Shown here one piece after another: positions 1 to 7,662 of a stretch of 64,000 nt of DNA. Under the pieces are notes generated by a model. That model ran no database searches. It saw nothing but the letters and a program-made list of their open reading frames with translations, and was not told where the DNA came from. The stretch comes from Roseiarcus sp963709185 (GTDB lineage Bacteria; Pseudomonadota; Alphaproteobacteria; Rhizobiales; Beijerinckiaceae). The stretch's first letter is position 1. Each line of letters starts with the position of its first letter. The translations under genes were made by a program, and so were the position numbers. The DNA is taken from positions 496,001-560,000 of the forward strand of contig CAVPVQ010000022.1 of assembly GCA_963709185.1 (NCBI GenBank). Direction: 5' to 3'.

Positions 1-419
1 TCGCCGCCAATCCGCGCATTCCGACCGCCGAGCTCGCGCGGGCGGTCGGCATGTCGGGGCCCGCCGTCCGCGAGCGCGTGCGGCGTCTTGAGGAGGCGGG
101 CCTGATCCGCGGGATTCGGCTCGATCTCGACCCGAAGCACCTGGGTTATCCCGTCGCGGCGATGGTGCGGATCCGCCCGATGCCGGGTCAGCTTCACAAG
201 ATCATCGAGCTGGCGCGCGGCGCGCCGCGGGTCGTGGAATGCTACCGGATCACCGGCGAGGATTGTCTGGTCATGCGCCTCCATCTCGAGAGCATCGATG
301 TGCTCGACAGCGTGCTGGACGCCTTCCTGCTCTACGGACAGACCACCACGTCGATCATCCAGTCTTCGCCGGTCCCGCTGCGCCCGCTGCCGCTGCCGAA
401 CGGCGCGGCGCCGCCGTGA
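1..419 (+). CDS. Lrp/AsnC-family transcriptional regulator, 5' end outside window
   Basis: The reading frame is open from base 3, before any start codon, so the N terminus lies outside the window. The visible part begins inside a winged helix-turn-helix (PTAELARAVGMSGPAVRERV, then RRLEEAGLIRG). An effector-binding RAM-type domain follows, with the family pattern GYPVAAMVRI, then VVECYRITGEDCLVMRL. Lrp/AsnC proteins bind DNA as dimers or octamers and usually respond to amino acids. The target is not identifiable here. The start at 51 would cut through the recognition helix and is not the true start. Confidence 0.9.
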   Translation, partial: AANPRIPTAELARAVGMSGPAVRERVRRLEEAGLIRGIRLDLDPKHLGYPVAAMVRIRPMPGQLHKIIELARGAPRVVECYRITGEDCLVMRLHLESIDVLDSVLDAFLLYGQTTTSIIQSSPVPLRPLPLPNGAAPP

Positions 420-643
420 GCGCCGTCGTCTCCGCCGCCTCATCGGAAAAAAATCGGCGGACAGGCTCGGGACGTCACGCCACGGACGCGCCGACTGCGA
501 TAAGATCGCGCGTCGCCGCCGCGATTCGTGGTGGGCGGCCAGACGCGGTTCGACAACCGGGCATTGCCAAAGCCCGTCGAAAGCGACAGTCTCAGCCCCG
601 GCAGAGCCGTTATTCGGCGGATGTCGTTCGACAGGAGATATCG

Positions 644-1183
644 GTGGCCGCCAGAAGCTTTGTTATCGCGATCATCGCCATGCTGGCGCTTTGCTCCGCC
701 GCTCGCGCGCAGGGCTATTCGACTCCCGCCGAACAGGACTACAGCCCCTACAACGCCAATTTGCCGGCCTGCGACGATCCCGGCGTGCTCGCGCTGATCA
801 GCGCCCGCTTCGCGCAAAAGGAAGCGAACTACTGGAAATCGCCGCTCGAAATCTCCGGCTATGACCGCATTCGCGAAATCGGGTTTCGCTCCAACGGCCG
901 CGGATATATTCCGCGCCGCTACTGCATCGCGCGCGCCGAGGTGAACGATCTCCGGCGCCGGCCGGTCATCTATGCGATCGGCGAGGGTGAGGAAATTCGC
1001 GGCTTCGGCTTCCTCGGCATGGGCTGGGGGGTCGAGTGGTGCGTCGTCGGCCTGGACCGCAACCTGGCCTACGCTCCGGGATGCCAGGCGGTGCGGCCGA
1101 TCATCGATGTCGATATTGTCGGCGCCCGCGGCATGGACAAGATCATGCGGGACCTGTCGAGAACGGTGAAGATGGCCCAATAG
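644..1183 (+). CDS. Secreted hypothetical protein with four cysteines
   Basis: I chose the GTG at 644 because an AGGAG ribosome site sits at 633-637. The predicted protein is 179 aa. It opens with a signal peptide (hydrophobic residues 6-18, ARA cleavage motif at about residue 22). The mature part has four cysteines (PACDD, RRYCIAR, VEWCVV, APGCQ), which could form two disulfides in the periplasm. I recognise no family. The region 420-643 before it holds no convincing gene. Confidence 0.6.
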   Translation: MAARSFVIAIIAMLALCSAARAQGYSTPAEQDYSPYNANLPACDDPGVLALISARFAQKEANYWKSPLEISGYDRIREIGFRSNGRGYIPRRYCIARAEVNDLRRRPVIYAIGEGEEIRGFGFLGMGWGVEWCVVGLDRNLAYAPGCQAVRPIIDVDIVGARGMDKIMRDLSRTVKMAQ

Positions 1184-1432
1184 GCGCGCGCGCCGGGGCT
1201 GTCGGGCCGGCCTTTGCGGCTGGGTTCCGGGTCCGTTGCGCGTTCTGGTTGCCGCGCCAAAGCAAATTCTTGCACAATATCAAGATAATTCGCCGGGTCG
1301 CAGGAACAAATAAGTGACCGGGCGATCTTGTTCGGATTAAGATGATCGAAATGTTGGAGCGTTAGCTTGCGGACTTCACTGGCCTGAGTGGCGCTGGTTT
1401 TTCGGCAATACTCATAAGCGGAAACATCGACC

Positions 1433-1597
1433 GTGAGGAAGCTAATCGACAAGTTCGCAGCGAATGAATCGGGCGCGACCGCGATCGAATACGCTCTTCT
1501 TGCGTTGCTGATCGCCATCCCGATCATCCTCTCCATCACCGCCATCGGCAGCGGGCTTTCGGGACAATTCAACGAAGTCTCGAGCAATTTCAGCTAG
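1433..1597 (+). CDS. Flp/Fap-type (type IVb) pilin
   Basis: This is a 54-aa ORF with a GTG start. It has a short basic leader, then ESG/ATAIEYALLALLIAIP. The Gly/Ala junction followed by a Glu five residues into a hydrophobic helix is the prepilin-peptidase signature of Flp pilins. These pilins build Tad-type fibres used in surface attachment. The length matches the family (about 50-65 aa). No tad/cpa assembly genes are nearby, so this is an orphan copy that would need a pilus machine encoded elsewhere. The start is supported only by a weak GGAA upstream. Confidence 0.75.
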   Translation: MRKLIDKFAANESGATAIEYALLALLIAIPIILSITAIGSGLSGQFNEVSSNFS

Positions 1598-1911
1598 CCA
1601 TATCGGCGAGTCCGGCTGGCGGGCGGCGGCCTGTCGCGTGTCGGCGGCCCCCAATTGCGGCGCATCGCGCTCTTCGCCAAAGGCCGGAAGAAGGCCAGGA
1701 TCCAGACCGCGGGGCGAAGACGGCGATAAGATCGCCGACATGGTTGCCCAATCGTAATCGGCGATTGTGATTCCGAAAATTCGTCGGCATCCGCCTCCCG
1801 GAGGCGCTCACGCTCCACCGGCGGACGACGACATCGATCATCCCGGCCTGGCAATTTCCCTTGCAATCGTCGCCATGGCCGGCGCAAGCCCGCCCAACTT
1901 TCGGCCTCCGT
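1598..1911. other. Intergenic stretch, no gene seen
   Basis: These 314 bases lie between the Flp pilin and the convergent OmpA-C gene. The only structures are a small inverted repeat near 1749-1768 (CAATCG/CGATTG) and a GCCTCC/GGAGGC hairpin near 1793-1804. Neither is followed by a T run. No gene or clear terminator is supported. Confidence 0.4.
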
Positions 1912-2469
1912 TCATCGGACCGCGTCGAGCGCGCGCGCCTCGACGCGGCGATTCTCCGGGCTGAACGCATTCGACACCAGCGGCTTCGATTTGCCAAAGC
2001 CCCTGGTTGTCAGAGCGGGCAGGCCTCGCGACATCAGATACGCGGCGACCGATGACGCCCGCCGCTCCGACAACTCGTTGTTGTAGGATTCGGCGCCGGC
2101 CGCATCGGCATAGCCGTCGATTTCAAACCGGCGCCAACTCAGCATCGGGTCTTTGAGCGCCTTGGCGAATTGATCGAGGTTTTCCCTCGCTTTTTGGGTC
2201 AATTGATCGGAGTTCGCTTCGAAATTGACAAGGATGAATCGCCCCTCCGAGGTCGCGGCAGGACACGTCGCCTCGGTTCCGATGCAAAGACGGCCCGCCT
2301 CATGGGTGAAGAAATAGACGACCGTTTCGGCCTTGTACGTCGGATCGGCGCGAGCCGGCGCGATCATATGAGCCGGTCCGATCAACAACTCGGCGGCCAG
2401 AACGAGAATGGCGCCGGAAAGCGCGCGCGCCCGGATGGACCTCGCCGGGATGGCCACGGATTTCGCCAC
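1912..2469 (-). CDS. OmpA-family C-terminal domain protein
   Basis: The predicted protein is 185 aa from a GTG start at 2469. The much longer upstream extension is rejected because it would run through the divergent Sel1 gene. A signal-like segment (ALSGAILVLAAELLIG, then APARA) precedes about 50 variable residues. An OmpA/MotB domain follows: NFEANSDQLT, EIDGYADAAG, NELSERRA and NRRVEA. The Asp and Arg of the YAD/SERRA region are the residues that hold diaminopimelate in this family, so the protein probably anchors to peptidoglycan. It has no N-terminal beta-barrel. The exact start is uncertain. Confidence 0.7.
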   Translation of the reverse strand: MAKSVAIPARSIRARALSGAILVLAAELLIGPAHMIAPARADPTYKAETVVYFFTHEAGRLCIGTEATCPAATSEGRFILVNFEANSDQLTQKARENLDQFAKALKDPMLSWRRFEIDGYADAAGAESYNNELSERRASSVAAYLMSRGLPALTTRGFGKSKPLVSNAFSPENRRVEARALDAVR

Positions 2470-2693
2470 GACAGTTCTCGCTTCATGCGCGCCGGCGAAA
2501 CCCCGCTCGGCGCGCCGCCAGATTATCACGATTCCAATTGGTGGCGGGCGGGCTCTTGGAGCCGCCGCCGCGCCGATCGAGCGGGTGTCCCGTAAGCAGA
2601 TTGCGGCGACGGGCAAAAGACAAGTCGTCCCCGTCGACACCAGGGCGGCGAGGAACGGTCTTTGACCCGAGCGCGCCTGAAGAGGAGCGTGGA

Positions 2694-3578
2694 ATGATTC
2701 GCGTTTCGATGGCCGTCCGACGGCCCTGTCTCCCACCCATTTTCGCATTGGCGCTGTTGCTCGCGGCGCTGTCGCCGCATCCCTCGCGGGCCGCCAACTC
2801 CGGGAGCGCAAGCCAGGGCGCGATCCCGATCGCCAGCGACCTCCAGAAGATCGCGCTGAGGCTCTATCCGGCCGACGAAATCATCGGCGACGATCGCTCC
2901 GGCGACTATGGCCTGCCCGAGGGGCCGCCCCTCGCCTCGGCCGTCGGGGCGCGCGTTCTGTTGCAATTGGCCGCGCTGTCCGGCGATCCGACCGACCATG
3001 AACTGGTCGGCATCATGATTGAATCCGGGGCGGGCGGCCCGCGCGACTATGCGGCGGCGCGGGCGCACTATCGCCTGTCCGGCAACCGCACCGCTCTCTG
3101 GCGCCTCGGGCTGCTGGTCTATGCGGGCAAGGGCGGCCCGGCCGACCTCCCGGCCGCACGCGCGCTCTTCAAGCGGTCCGCCGGTCTCGGCCTGATCGAC
3201 TCCGCTTACGAATATGCCCGCATGCTCGAACTCGGCGAGGGCGGCGAGCGCAATGAGGCGGAGGCCCGCCGCCTCTACGAGACGACCTTGCAATATTGCC
3301 ACGGCGACATCGCCAATCGCCTCGCGATGATGCTGATGCGCGGCGTCGGCGGTCCGGTGGATGTCGCGCGCGCGGCGCAAATGCACCTGAAAGCCGTGTC
3401 CTGCCATAACCAGTTCTACGAGGACCCGGCCGTCGTCGCGTCGCCCGAACTGATCGACCCGCCGACGGTCGCCGAAATTCAGAGGCTTCTCAAAAAGCGC
3501 GGCGCCTACCGCGGCCCCATCACCGGCCGCCTCGACGAGGCCACGCGGCGCGCGCTCGATCATAGCTGGGGCGTGTGA
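2694..3578 (+). CDS. Secreted Sel1-repeat protein with C-terminal peptidoglycan-binding motif
   Basis: The ATG at 2694 follows an AGGAG site. The 294-aa product has a signal peptide (hydrophobic residues about 14-27, SRAAN cleavage region). Tandem alpha-helical Sel1-like repeats follow (AAARAHYRLSG, AAARALFKRSAGLGLIDSAY, AEARRLYETTLQ). The C terminus (VAEIQRLLKKRGAYRG, GRLDEATRRAL) looks like a PG_binding_1 module. Sel1 proteins are scaffolds, so a periplasmic cell-wall-linked role is inferred. It is transcribed divergently from the OmpA-C gene and convergently with the next gene. Confidence 0.7.
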   Translation: MIRVSMAVRRPCLPPIFALALLLAALSPHPSRAANSGSASQGAIPIASDLQKIALRLYPADEIIGDDRSGDYGLPEGPPLASAVGARVLLQLAALSGDPTDHELVGIMIESGAGGPRDYAAARAHYRLSGNRTALWRLGLLVYAGKGGPADLPAARALFKRSAGLGLIDSAYEYARMLELGEGGERNEAEARRLYETTLQYCHGDIANRLAMMLMRGVGGPVDVARAAQMHLKAVSCHNQFYEDPAVVASPELIDPPTVAEIQRLLKKRGAYRGPITGRLDEATRRALDHSWGV

Positions 3579-3599
3579 CCTCAGGCGGGTCGGCGCCGG

Positions 3600-4199
3600 T
3601 CAGGGCGGCCCGCCTCTGCGCGAGACGACTGTTGCGCCGCGCGCGATTGCTTCCCGCAGCGTCGAGAAGTCGCTGACCAGGACGGCGCGCGGGACCAGAA
3701 GCAGGGCGTAAAAGGTCAATTTTGTTCCGCGATTCATTTCTTCGAGAAACTCTCCGGCAATCGGAATCTTCAAGATTATTTCGCTGTCTTGTATCTCGGA
3801 GGTGGCCCCTTTGAGTTGAAGCGGCGCGTCGTCGAACTCGCCTTTCTTGAAATAGTGGAAGGCGACGGCGGCCAGGTAGTGGGACGCCCGCTGGTTCAGG
3901 AAACACCGGCCGGCGGCGCGCACCTGCAGGTTCGCATCGTCGAACCGCCCCCAAGCGGTCATGCATTCCTGGGAAATCGGCGGCCCCGCGCCGACGATCC
4001 CGCCGACCTTCGCCAGGAACGCGGCGCCGCTCAGAATCAGAAAGATCAGCGGGACGACGCGCCATTTCGGGCTCGACAGAAGCGCCGGCGATCGCCCGGC
4101 TTCGGCGGGCCGAGGGAGCAACGTTTCCCTGGCCAGGACGAGCGCGGCGATCCACAAGCCGCCATAGGCGACCCAGTCCCAGACATCCCATGCGTTCAT
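3600..4199 (-). CDS. Membrane-anchored hypothetical protein
   Basis: The start at 4199 is preceded by a GGGGGAT ribosome site. The 199-aa protein has two N-terminal membrane segments (WVAYGGLWIAALVL and VVPLIFLILSGAAFL). A roughly 90-residue soluble region with three cysteines follows (QECMTAW, GRCFLNQ). A third hydrophobic stretch lies near the C terminus (LTFYALLLVPRAVLV). No family was recognised. It ends 21 bases from the convergent Sel1 gene. Confidence 0.55.
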   Translation of the reverse strand: MNAWDVWDWVAYGGLWIAALVLARETLLPRPAEAGRSPALLSSPKWRVVPLIFLILSGAAFLAKVGGIVGAGPPISQECMTAWGRFDDANLQVRAAGRCFLNQRASHYLAAVAFHYFKKGEFDDAPLQLKGATSEIQDSEIILKIPIAGEFLEEMNRGTKLTFYALLLVPRAVLVSDFSTLREAIARGATVVSRRGGPP

Positions 4200-4305
4200 C
4201 GGCGATCCCCCGTCGCGCCGCACTCCAGGGCGGGTCGGCCAAGAATTTGTTCTCCGGCTGCCCGAAAGTATAAAATGAACGTCGATGTGATTCGGAGTGC
4301 GGCCA

Positions 4306-4593
4306 ATGAAAAACGCAATGGCAATGGACAATAGGGAACAGCGTATTCGCGAAACCGCGTATCGTCTATGGGAACAGGACGGCCGTCCGGTCGGTCAGGC
4401 GGACCGGCATTGGCATCTCGCCCAAAAGCTCGCCGGGGACGACGAACCGCGGCAGCCGGCGCCCCCGCGCGATCGGCGCGCGGACCGAGCGAAAAGAAAG
4501 CAGCGCCTGCCCGGAAGCGGTCGTCCGCCCGTTAAGGCGGCTCACCGCCAACTTCGAACAGGGCGGGCGTCCCACGCGCCCGCCTCGGTTTAG
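4306..4593 (+). CDS. DUF2934 domain protein
   Basis: The ATG at 4306 has GGAG 8 bases upstream. The 95-aa product carries a DUF2934-type motif at residues about 10-40 (REQRIRETAYRLWEQDGRP, then HWHLAQKLA). This short helical domain is common in Rhizobiales and its function is unknown. The remainder is a basic, proline-rich tail. A TATAAAAT stretch near 4269-4276 could be part of its promoter. Confidence 0.65.
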   Translation: MKNAMAMDNREQRIRETAYRLWEQDGRPVGQADRHWHLAQKLAGDDEPRQPAPPRDRRADRAKRKQRLPGSGRPPVKAAHRQLRTGRASHAPASV

Positions 4594-4665
4594 CGATAAG
4601 GGCTTTCTGAAAAGCGGAATGCGAGGTAGAATGGCGGCGCGCTTATCCCCGCCAGGACCGCCGCC

Positions 4666-5244
4666 TTGAACGAACCCGCTCGATCAGCGCCTGTCGCCAA
4701 ACAGTGGGTCACCGCGCAAGACCGCGCCGACCCGCCGATGCGGATTTTCGCCCGGCTGCGGGAAGGGTGGTCCTACGAGGCGATCGCGCAGCACGAGGGC
4801 CTGCCGCGCGAGCGCGTTCGGCAGATCGTCTCGGAAATCCTGTCCGGCCGCGCGGTCGAGCCGCGCAGCGACCATACGCGCCTGCAGATCGCCCGGCTCG
4901 ATCCGGCCTTGCGCCTCGCCGCCGGCCAGGTGGCGGCGGGCGATCTTCGCGCCGTTGACCGGCGGCTGCGCGTGCTGGATCGGCTCGACAAATATCAGGG
5001 CGTCTTTGCGGCGATGGGCGGCGCGCCCGGCGACAACCGGGCCTACGAAGAATTGCTCGCCAAGCTCGGCCGGATGGCCGCCCGCCGCGACAAGGGAGCC
5101 AGTGAGGGCATGGCGCCGTCCGGCGCCCGAGAGCCGCGTCCCGGCGAGCGGGCCGCGGCCGAGGCGGGCGGCGAGATGGACATCGCGATTTCGAGGTTTT
5201 ACCGTGCGCAAGCGGTGGAAGACAGCCGAGCCGACCGAGGATGA
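4666..5244 (+). CDS. HTH protein resembling phage terminase small subunit / sigma-70 region 4
   Basis: The TTG start at 4666 is preceded by AGGA at 4654-4657. In the 192-aa product, residues about 22-58 form a sigma-70-region-4-like helix-turn-helix (REGWSYEAIAQHEGLPRERV, then RQIVSEIL). A helical segment follows (LDPALRLAAGQV, RLRVLDRLDKY), and the tail is low-complexity. Similar rhizobial proteins are often called small terminase-like. No terminase large subunit follows here, because the next DNA is a lower-GC insertion. It may therefore be a domesticated remnant. Confidence 0.6.
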   Translation: MNEPARSAPVAKQWVTAQDRADPPMRIFARLREGWSYEAIAQHEGLPRERVRQIVSEILSGRAVEPRSDHTRLQIARLDPALRLAAGQVAAGDLRAVDRRLRVLDRLDKYQGVFAAMGGAPGDNRAYEELLAKLGRMAARRDKGASEGMAPSGAREPRPGERAAAEAGGEMDIAISRFYRAQAVEDSRADRG

Positions 5245-5380
5245 GTTCACGAGAATCTTGAGACGACGGCGATCCTCAATTGAGAAAATGAGAATTCCTC
5301 AGGCGCTGCGGCCGAATTCGCGCTCCGGCCCTCTCCTGCGCGGTCCCTCAAAATCCGACCAGAGTAGTGCCTCAGTTTGA
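5204..5380 (+). CDS. Possible small basic protein overlapping the HTH gene
   Basis: A GTG at 5204 opens a 58-codon frame that overlaps the end of the HTH gene (start VRKRWKTAEPTEDEF, then RILRRRRSSIEKMR). Such basic small frames sometimes follow terminase-like genes. It ends where the base composition drops, so it may be a gene truncated by the insertion that follows. No homology is recognised and coding status is doubtful. Confidence 0.22.
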   Translation: MRKRWKTAEPTEDEFTRILRRRRSSIEKMRIPQALRPNSRSGPLLRGPSKSDQSSASV

Positions 5381-5763
5381 AATGTGTCGGCCTTGACGCC
5401 GGTGTCGCTGGGGCGCTCTTTTGTATGCTTGGCGGGAAGCAGGGGTGGACCGTGCCAGACGATGCAAAACGAGCGTGGCTCGTGCAAGGTTACGATGGGC
5501 TTCGGCCGATTTTCAAGTTCAAGTTATCGCCCGCTTTGGGCGAAAAAGAGATTGGTACGCTCTTGCAGCGTTTTGTGTGCCGCGATCTGACTCCGTTGGA
5601 AATTGTGAACGCGTCACTACGCAAGCGTATGAAGGGGCACTCTTCCTTTTTGAACGTGGCCCGTGAACGAGGATCGCGGGTAATCCTGTCGGTTGGGAGC
5701 AATCCTCATTACGTTGCCAGTCAACATACCGCCTTTGAGTTTAGGGATATGGACGAATTCTGA
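5377..5763 (+). CDS. Hypothetical protein in lower-GC island
   Basis: This is an open frame of 128 codons from a TTG. A shorter version starts at the ATG at 5425. The protein is mixed hydrophobic/basic (FKFKLSPALGEKEIGTLL, VARERGSRVILSVGSNPHYV) and has no recognised domain. Base composition and codon use are visibly more AT-rich than in the flanking core genes, which suggests acquisition by transfer. It lies directly upstream of a transposase-like tail. Confidence 0.4.
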   Translation: MKCVGLDAGVAGALFCMLGGKQGWTVPDDAKRAWLVQGYDGLRPIFKFKLSPALGEKEIGTLLQRFVCRDLTPLEIVNASLRKRMKGHSSFLNVARERGSRVILSVGSNPHYVASQHTAFEFRDMDEF

Positions 5764-5929
5764 TGCCCAAAGGACTTACCATCCGACGTTGAAAATGTCG
5801 CCGGCGATGGCTCCCGGCGTGAGCAAGACACTTTGGGAAATCGGCGATATTGTGAAGCTTGTCGAGGCCGCCGAAGCGAAGTCAGCGAGGCGTGGTCCAT
5901 ACAAGAATCAAGCGCCAGGTGGCAACTAA
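5764..5929 (+). mobile_element. 3' remnant of a transposase-like ORF
   Basis: The frame reads HPTLKMSPAMAPGVSKTLWE, then IGDIVKLVEAAEAKSARRGP and YKN. This matches the characteristic C-terminal tail seen after the DDE domain of some rhizobial integrase/transposase ORFs (TL-x-MSPAMAAGV, then an RGPYK end). No catalytic domain is present upstream in this frame. It therefore looks like the end of a decayed insertion sequence. No terminal inverted repeats were identified. Confidence 0.45.
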
Positions 5930-6296
5930 ACTAAACATTCGGCGATTGGCGCTCTCGCTCAGCATCGTTGGGGCGACAGTCGTGCCTCTTTGCACGGGCA
6001 GTTTGACGCGTTTTGTTAGACATCCGACCATCCCCGCCGGCGTGGCCTACGAGAATCCAAGTGAGCCAACCGAGGATGACTACAGTTGCGCCATCGATCC
6101 AACTGACAAGGCCGCCTGTGAAAGAGTGCGCAATGAAGCAAACAACCGTCGCGCCACTCCTTATTCGGTTTCATTGGATTGGGATCGTGCGTTCAGTTTA
6201 GCGCGCGATGCCGCGATGGGGTTCCTTTTTTCCGCAGCCATTGTTCTGGTGTTTCCCGGGATGGTCCGCAGACATTGGCGCTGGATCACTTCCTGA
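5919..6296 (+). CDS. Hypothetical two-segment membrane protein
   Basis: From the GTG at 5919 this is 125 aa. It has an N-terminal membrane segment (LALSLSIVGATVVPLC), a roughly 65-residue loop with two cysteines (SCAIDPTDKAACERVR), and a second membrane segment near the C terminus (MGFLFSAAIVLVFPGM). This topology suggests an inner-membrane protein with a periplasmic loop. Composition is lower in GC than its surroundings. The start is uncertain, and no family was recognised. Confidence 0.45.
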   Translation: MATKLNIRRLALSLSIVGATVVPLCTGSLTRFVRHPTIPAGVAYENPSEPTEDDYSCAIDPTDKAACERVRNEANNRRATPYSVSLDWDRAFSLARDAAMGFLFSAAIVLVFPGMVRRHWRWITS

Positions 6297-6489
6297 AGTC
6301 GAAGATTTTAAACGGACCCGTTACCCCGCCCCCCATCCTTGCGCCTCTCCCCCAAAGCTGCTAGCACCCGCGCCTTCCTGCGTGGAAGAGCGGCCGGTCG
6401 CCAGCCGGAGAACGCTCGCACCACGCCACTGCAACCGGCGCCGGCGTCGCTCGAGAAAGCGGCGCGGGCGCTTCATTGGAGCAGCCTCC

Positions 6490-6936
6490 ATGGCCAAGAA
6501 GATTACCGGCTACGTCAAACTGCAGGTGCCGGCGGGCGCCGCCAATCCGTCCCCGCCGATCGGCCCGGCGCTCGGTCAGCGGGGGCTCAACATCATGGAA
6601 TTCTGCAAGGCCTTCAATGCGCGCACCGCGCAGATCGAGAAGGGCACGCCGATTCCGGTGGTGATCACCGCCTACCAGGACCGTTCCTTCACCTTCGAGA
6701 TGCGCAACGCGCCGGTCACCTTCTTCCTGAAGAAGGCGGCGGGGCTGAAGATCGGCAAGAAGCCGGCTTCCGGCGCCAAGACGCCGGGCCGCGGCTTCGT
6801 CGGCAAGGTGACCAAGGCGCAGGTCCGCGAGATCGCCGAAAAGAAAATGCCCGATCTCAATTGTTCGACCGTCGAAGCGGCGATCGCGATGATCGAAGGC
6901 TCCGCCCGTTCGATGGGCCTCGAGGTGGTGGGGTAA
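6490..6936 (+). CDS. rplK: 50S ribosomal protein L11
   Basis: 148 aa, the full family length, starting MAKKITGYVKLQ, with the conserved proline-rich helix (PSPPIGPALGQRGLNIMEFC) and a C-terminal rRNA-binding domain. L11 binds the GTPase-associated region of 23S rRNA. GGAG lies 8 bases before the ATG. It is 3 bases from rplA, the usual pairing. secE and nusG, its normal upstream neighbours, are absent and the lower-GC island lies there instead. 6297-6489 must therefore hold the promoter. Confidence 0.98.
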   Translation: MAKKITGYVKLQVPAGAANPSPPIGPALGQRGLNIMEFCKAFNARTAQIEKGTPIPVVITAYQDRSFTFEMRNAPVTFFLKKAAGLKIGKKPASGAKTPGRGFVGKVTKAQVREIAEKKMPDLNCSTVEAAIAMIEGSARSMGLEVVG

Positions 6937-6939
6937 GCG

Positions 6940-7653
6940 ATGAGCAGCGCAAGCAAGAGAATCGTCAAGGCGCGCCAGAGCGTCGAGCGCACCAGGCTTT
7001 ACAAGCTCGATGAGGCGGTCAAGCTGGTCAAGGAGCGCGCCACCGCCAAGTTTGACGAGACGGTCGAACTGGCCCTCAATCTCGGCGTCGATCCCAAGCA
7101 CGCCGACCAGATGGTGCGCGGCGTCGTCAACCTGCCCAACGGCACCGGCCGCGTCCTGCGCGTCGCGGTGTTCGCGCGCGGCGCCAAGGCCGACGAGGCC
7201 AGGGCGGCGGGCGCCGATGTCGTCGGGGCCGAGGATCTGGTGGCGGCGGTGAATGGCGGCGAGATCAATTTCGACCGCTGCATCGCCACGCCGGACATGA
7301 TGCCGCTGGTCGGCCGTCTCGGCAAGGTGCTCGGCCCGCGCGGCCTGATGCCCAATCCCAAGGTCGGCACGGTGACGATGGACGTCGCCGCGGCGGTCCG
7401 GGCCTCCAAGGGCGGCGCCGTCGAGTTCCGCGTCGAAAAGGCCGGCATCGTGCAGGGCTCGGTCGGCAAGGCCTCGTTCGGCGAGGCCCAGCTCGCCCAG
7501 AACATCCGCGCCTTCGTCGAGGCGGTGGCCAAGGCCAAGCCGACCGGCTCGAAGGGCACCTATCTCCAGCGCGCCGCGATCTCCTCGACGATGGGGCCGG
7601 GCGTCAAGCTCGACCTGTCGACGCTGGCGACAGCAAGCGCCGTCGGCTCCTGA
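6940..7653 (+). CDS. rplA: 50S ribosomal protein L1
   Basis: 237 aa, full length. Conserved segments include LNLGVDPKHADQMVRGVVNL, GRLGKVLGPRGLMPNPKVGT and the C-terminal STMGPGVKLD. L1 binds the 23S L1 stalk and in many bacteria represses its own operon mRNA. It is probably co-transcribed with rplK. It ends 9 bases from the stop of a convergent gene, with no terminator hairpin between them. Confidence 0.98.
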   Translation: MSSASKRIVKARQSVERTRLYKLDEAVKLVKERATAKFDETVELALNLGVDPKHADQMVRGVVNLPNGTGRVLRVAVFARGAKADEARAAGADVVGAEDLVAAVNGGEINFDRCIATPDMMPLVGRLGKVLGPRGLMPNPKVGTVTMDVAAAVRASKGGAVEFRVEKAGIVQGSVGKASFGEAQLAQNIRAFVEAVAKAKPTGSKGTYLQRAAISSTMGPGVKLDLSTLATASAVGS

Positions 7654-7662
7654 CGGCGCAGC

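Noticed and set aside
4684..5250. Leftward 188-codon ORF opposite the HTH gene
   Set aside because: Antisense shadow of a clear HTH-coding frame with a supported ribosome site.
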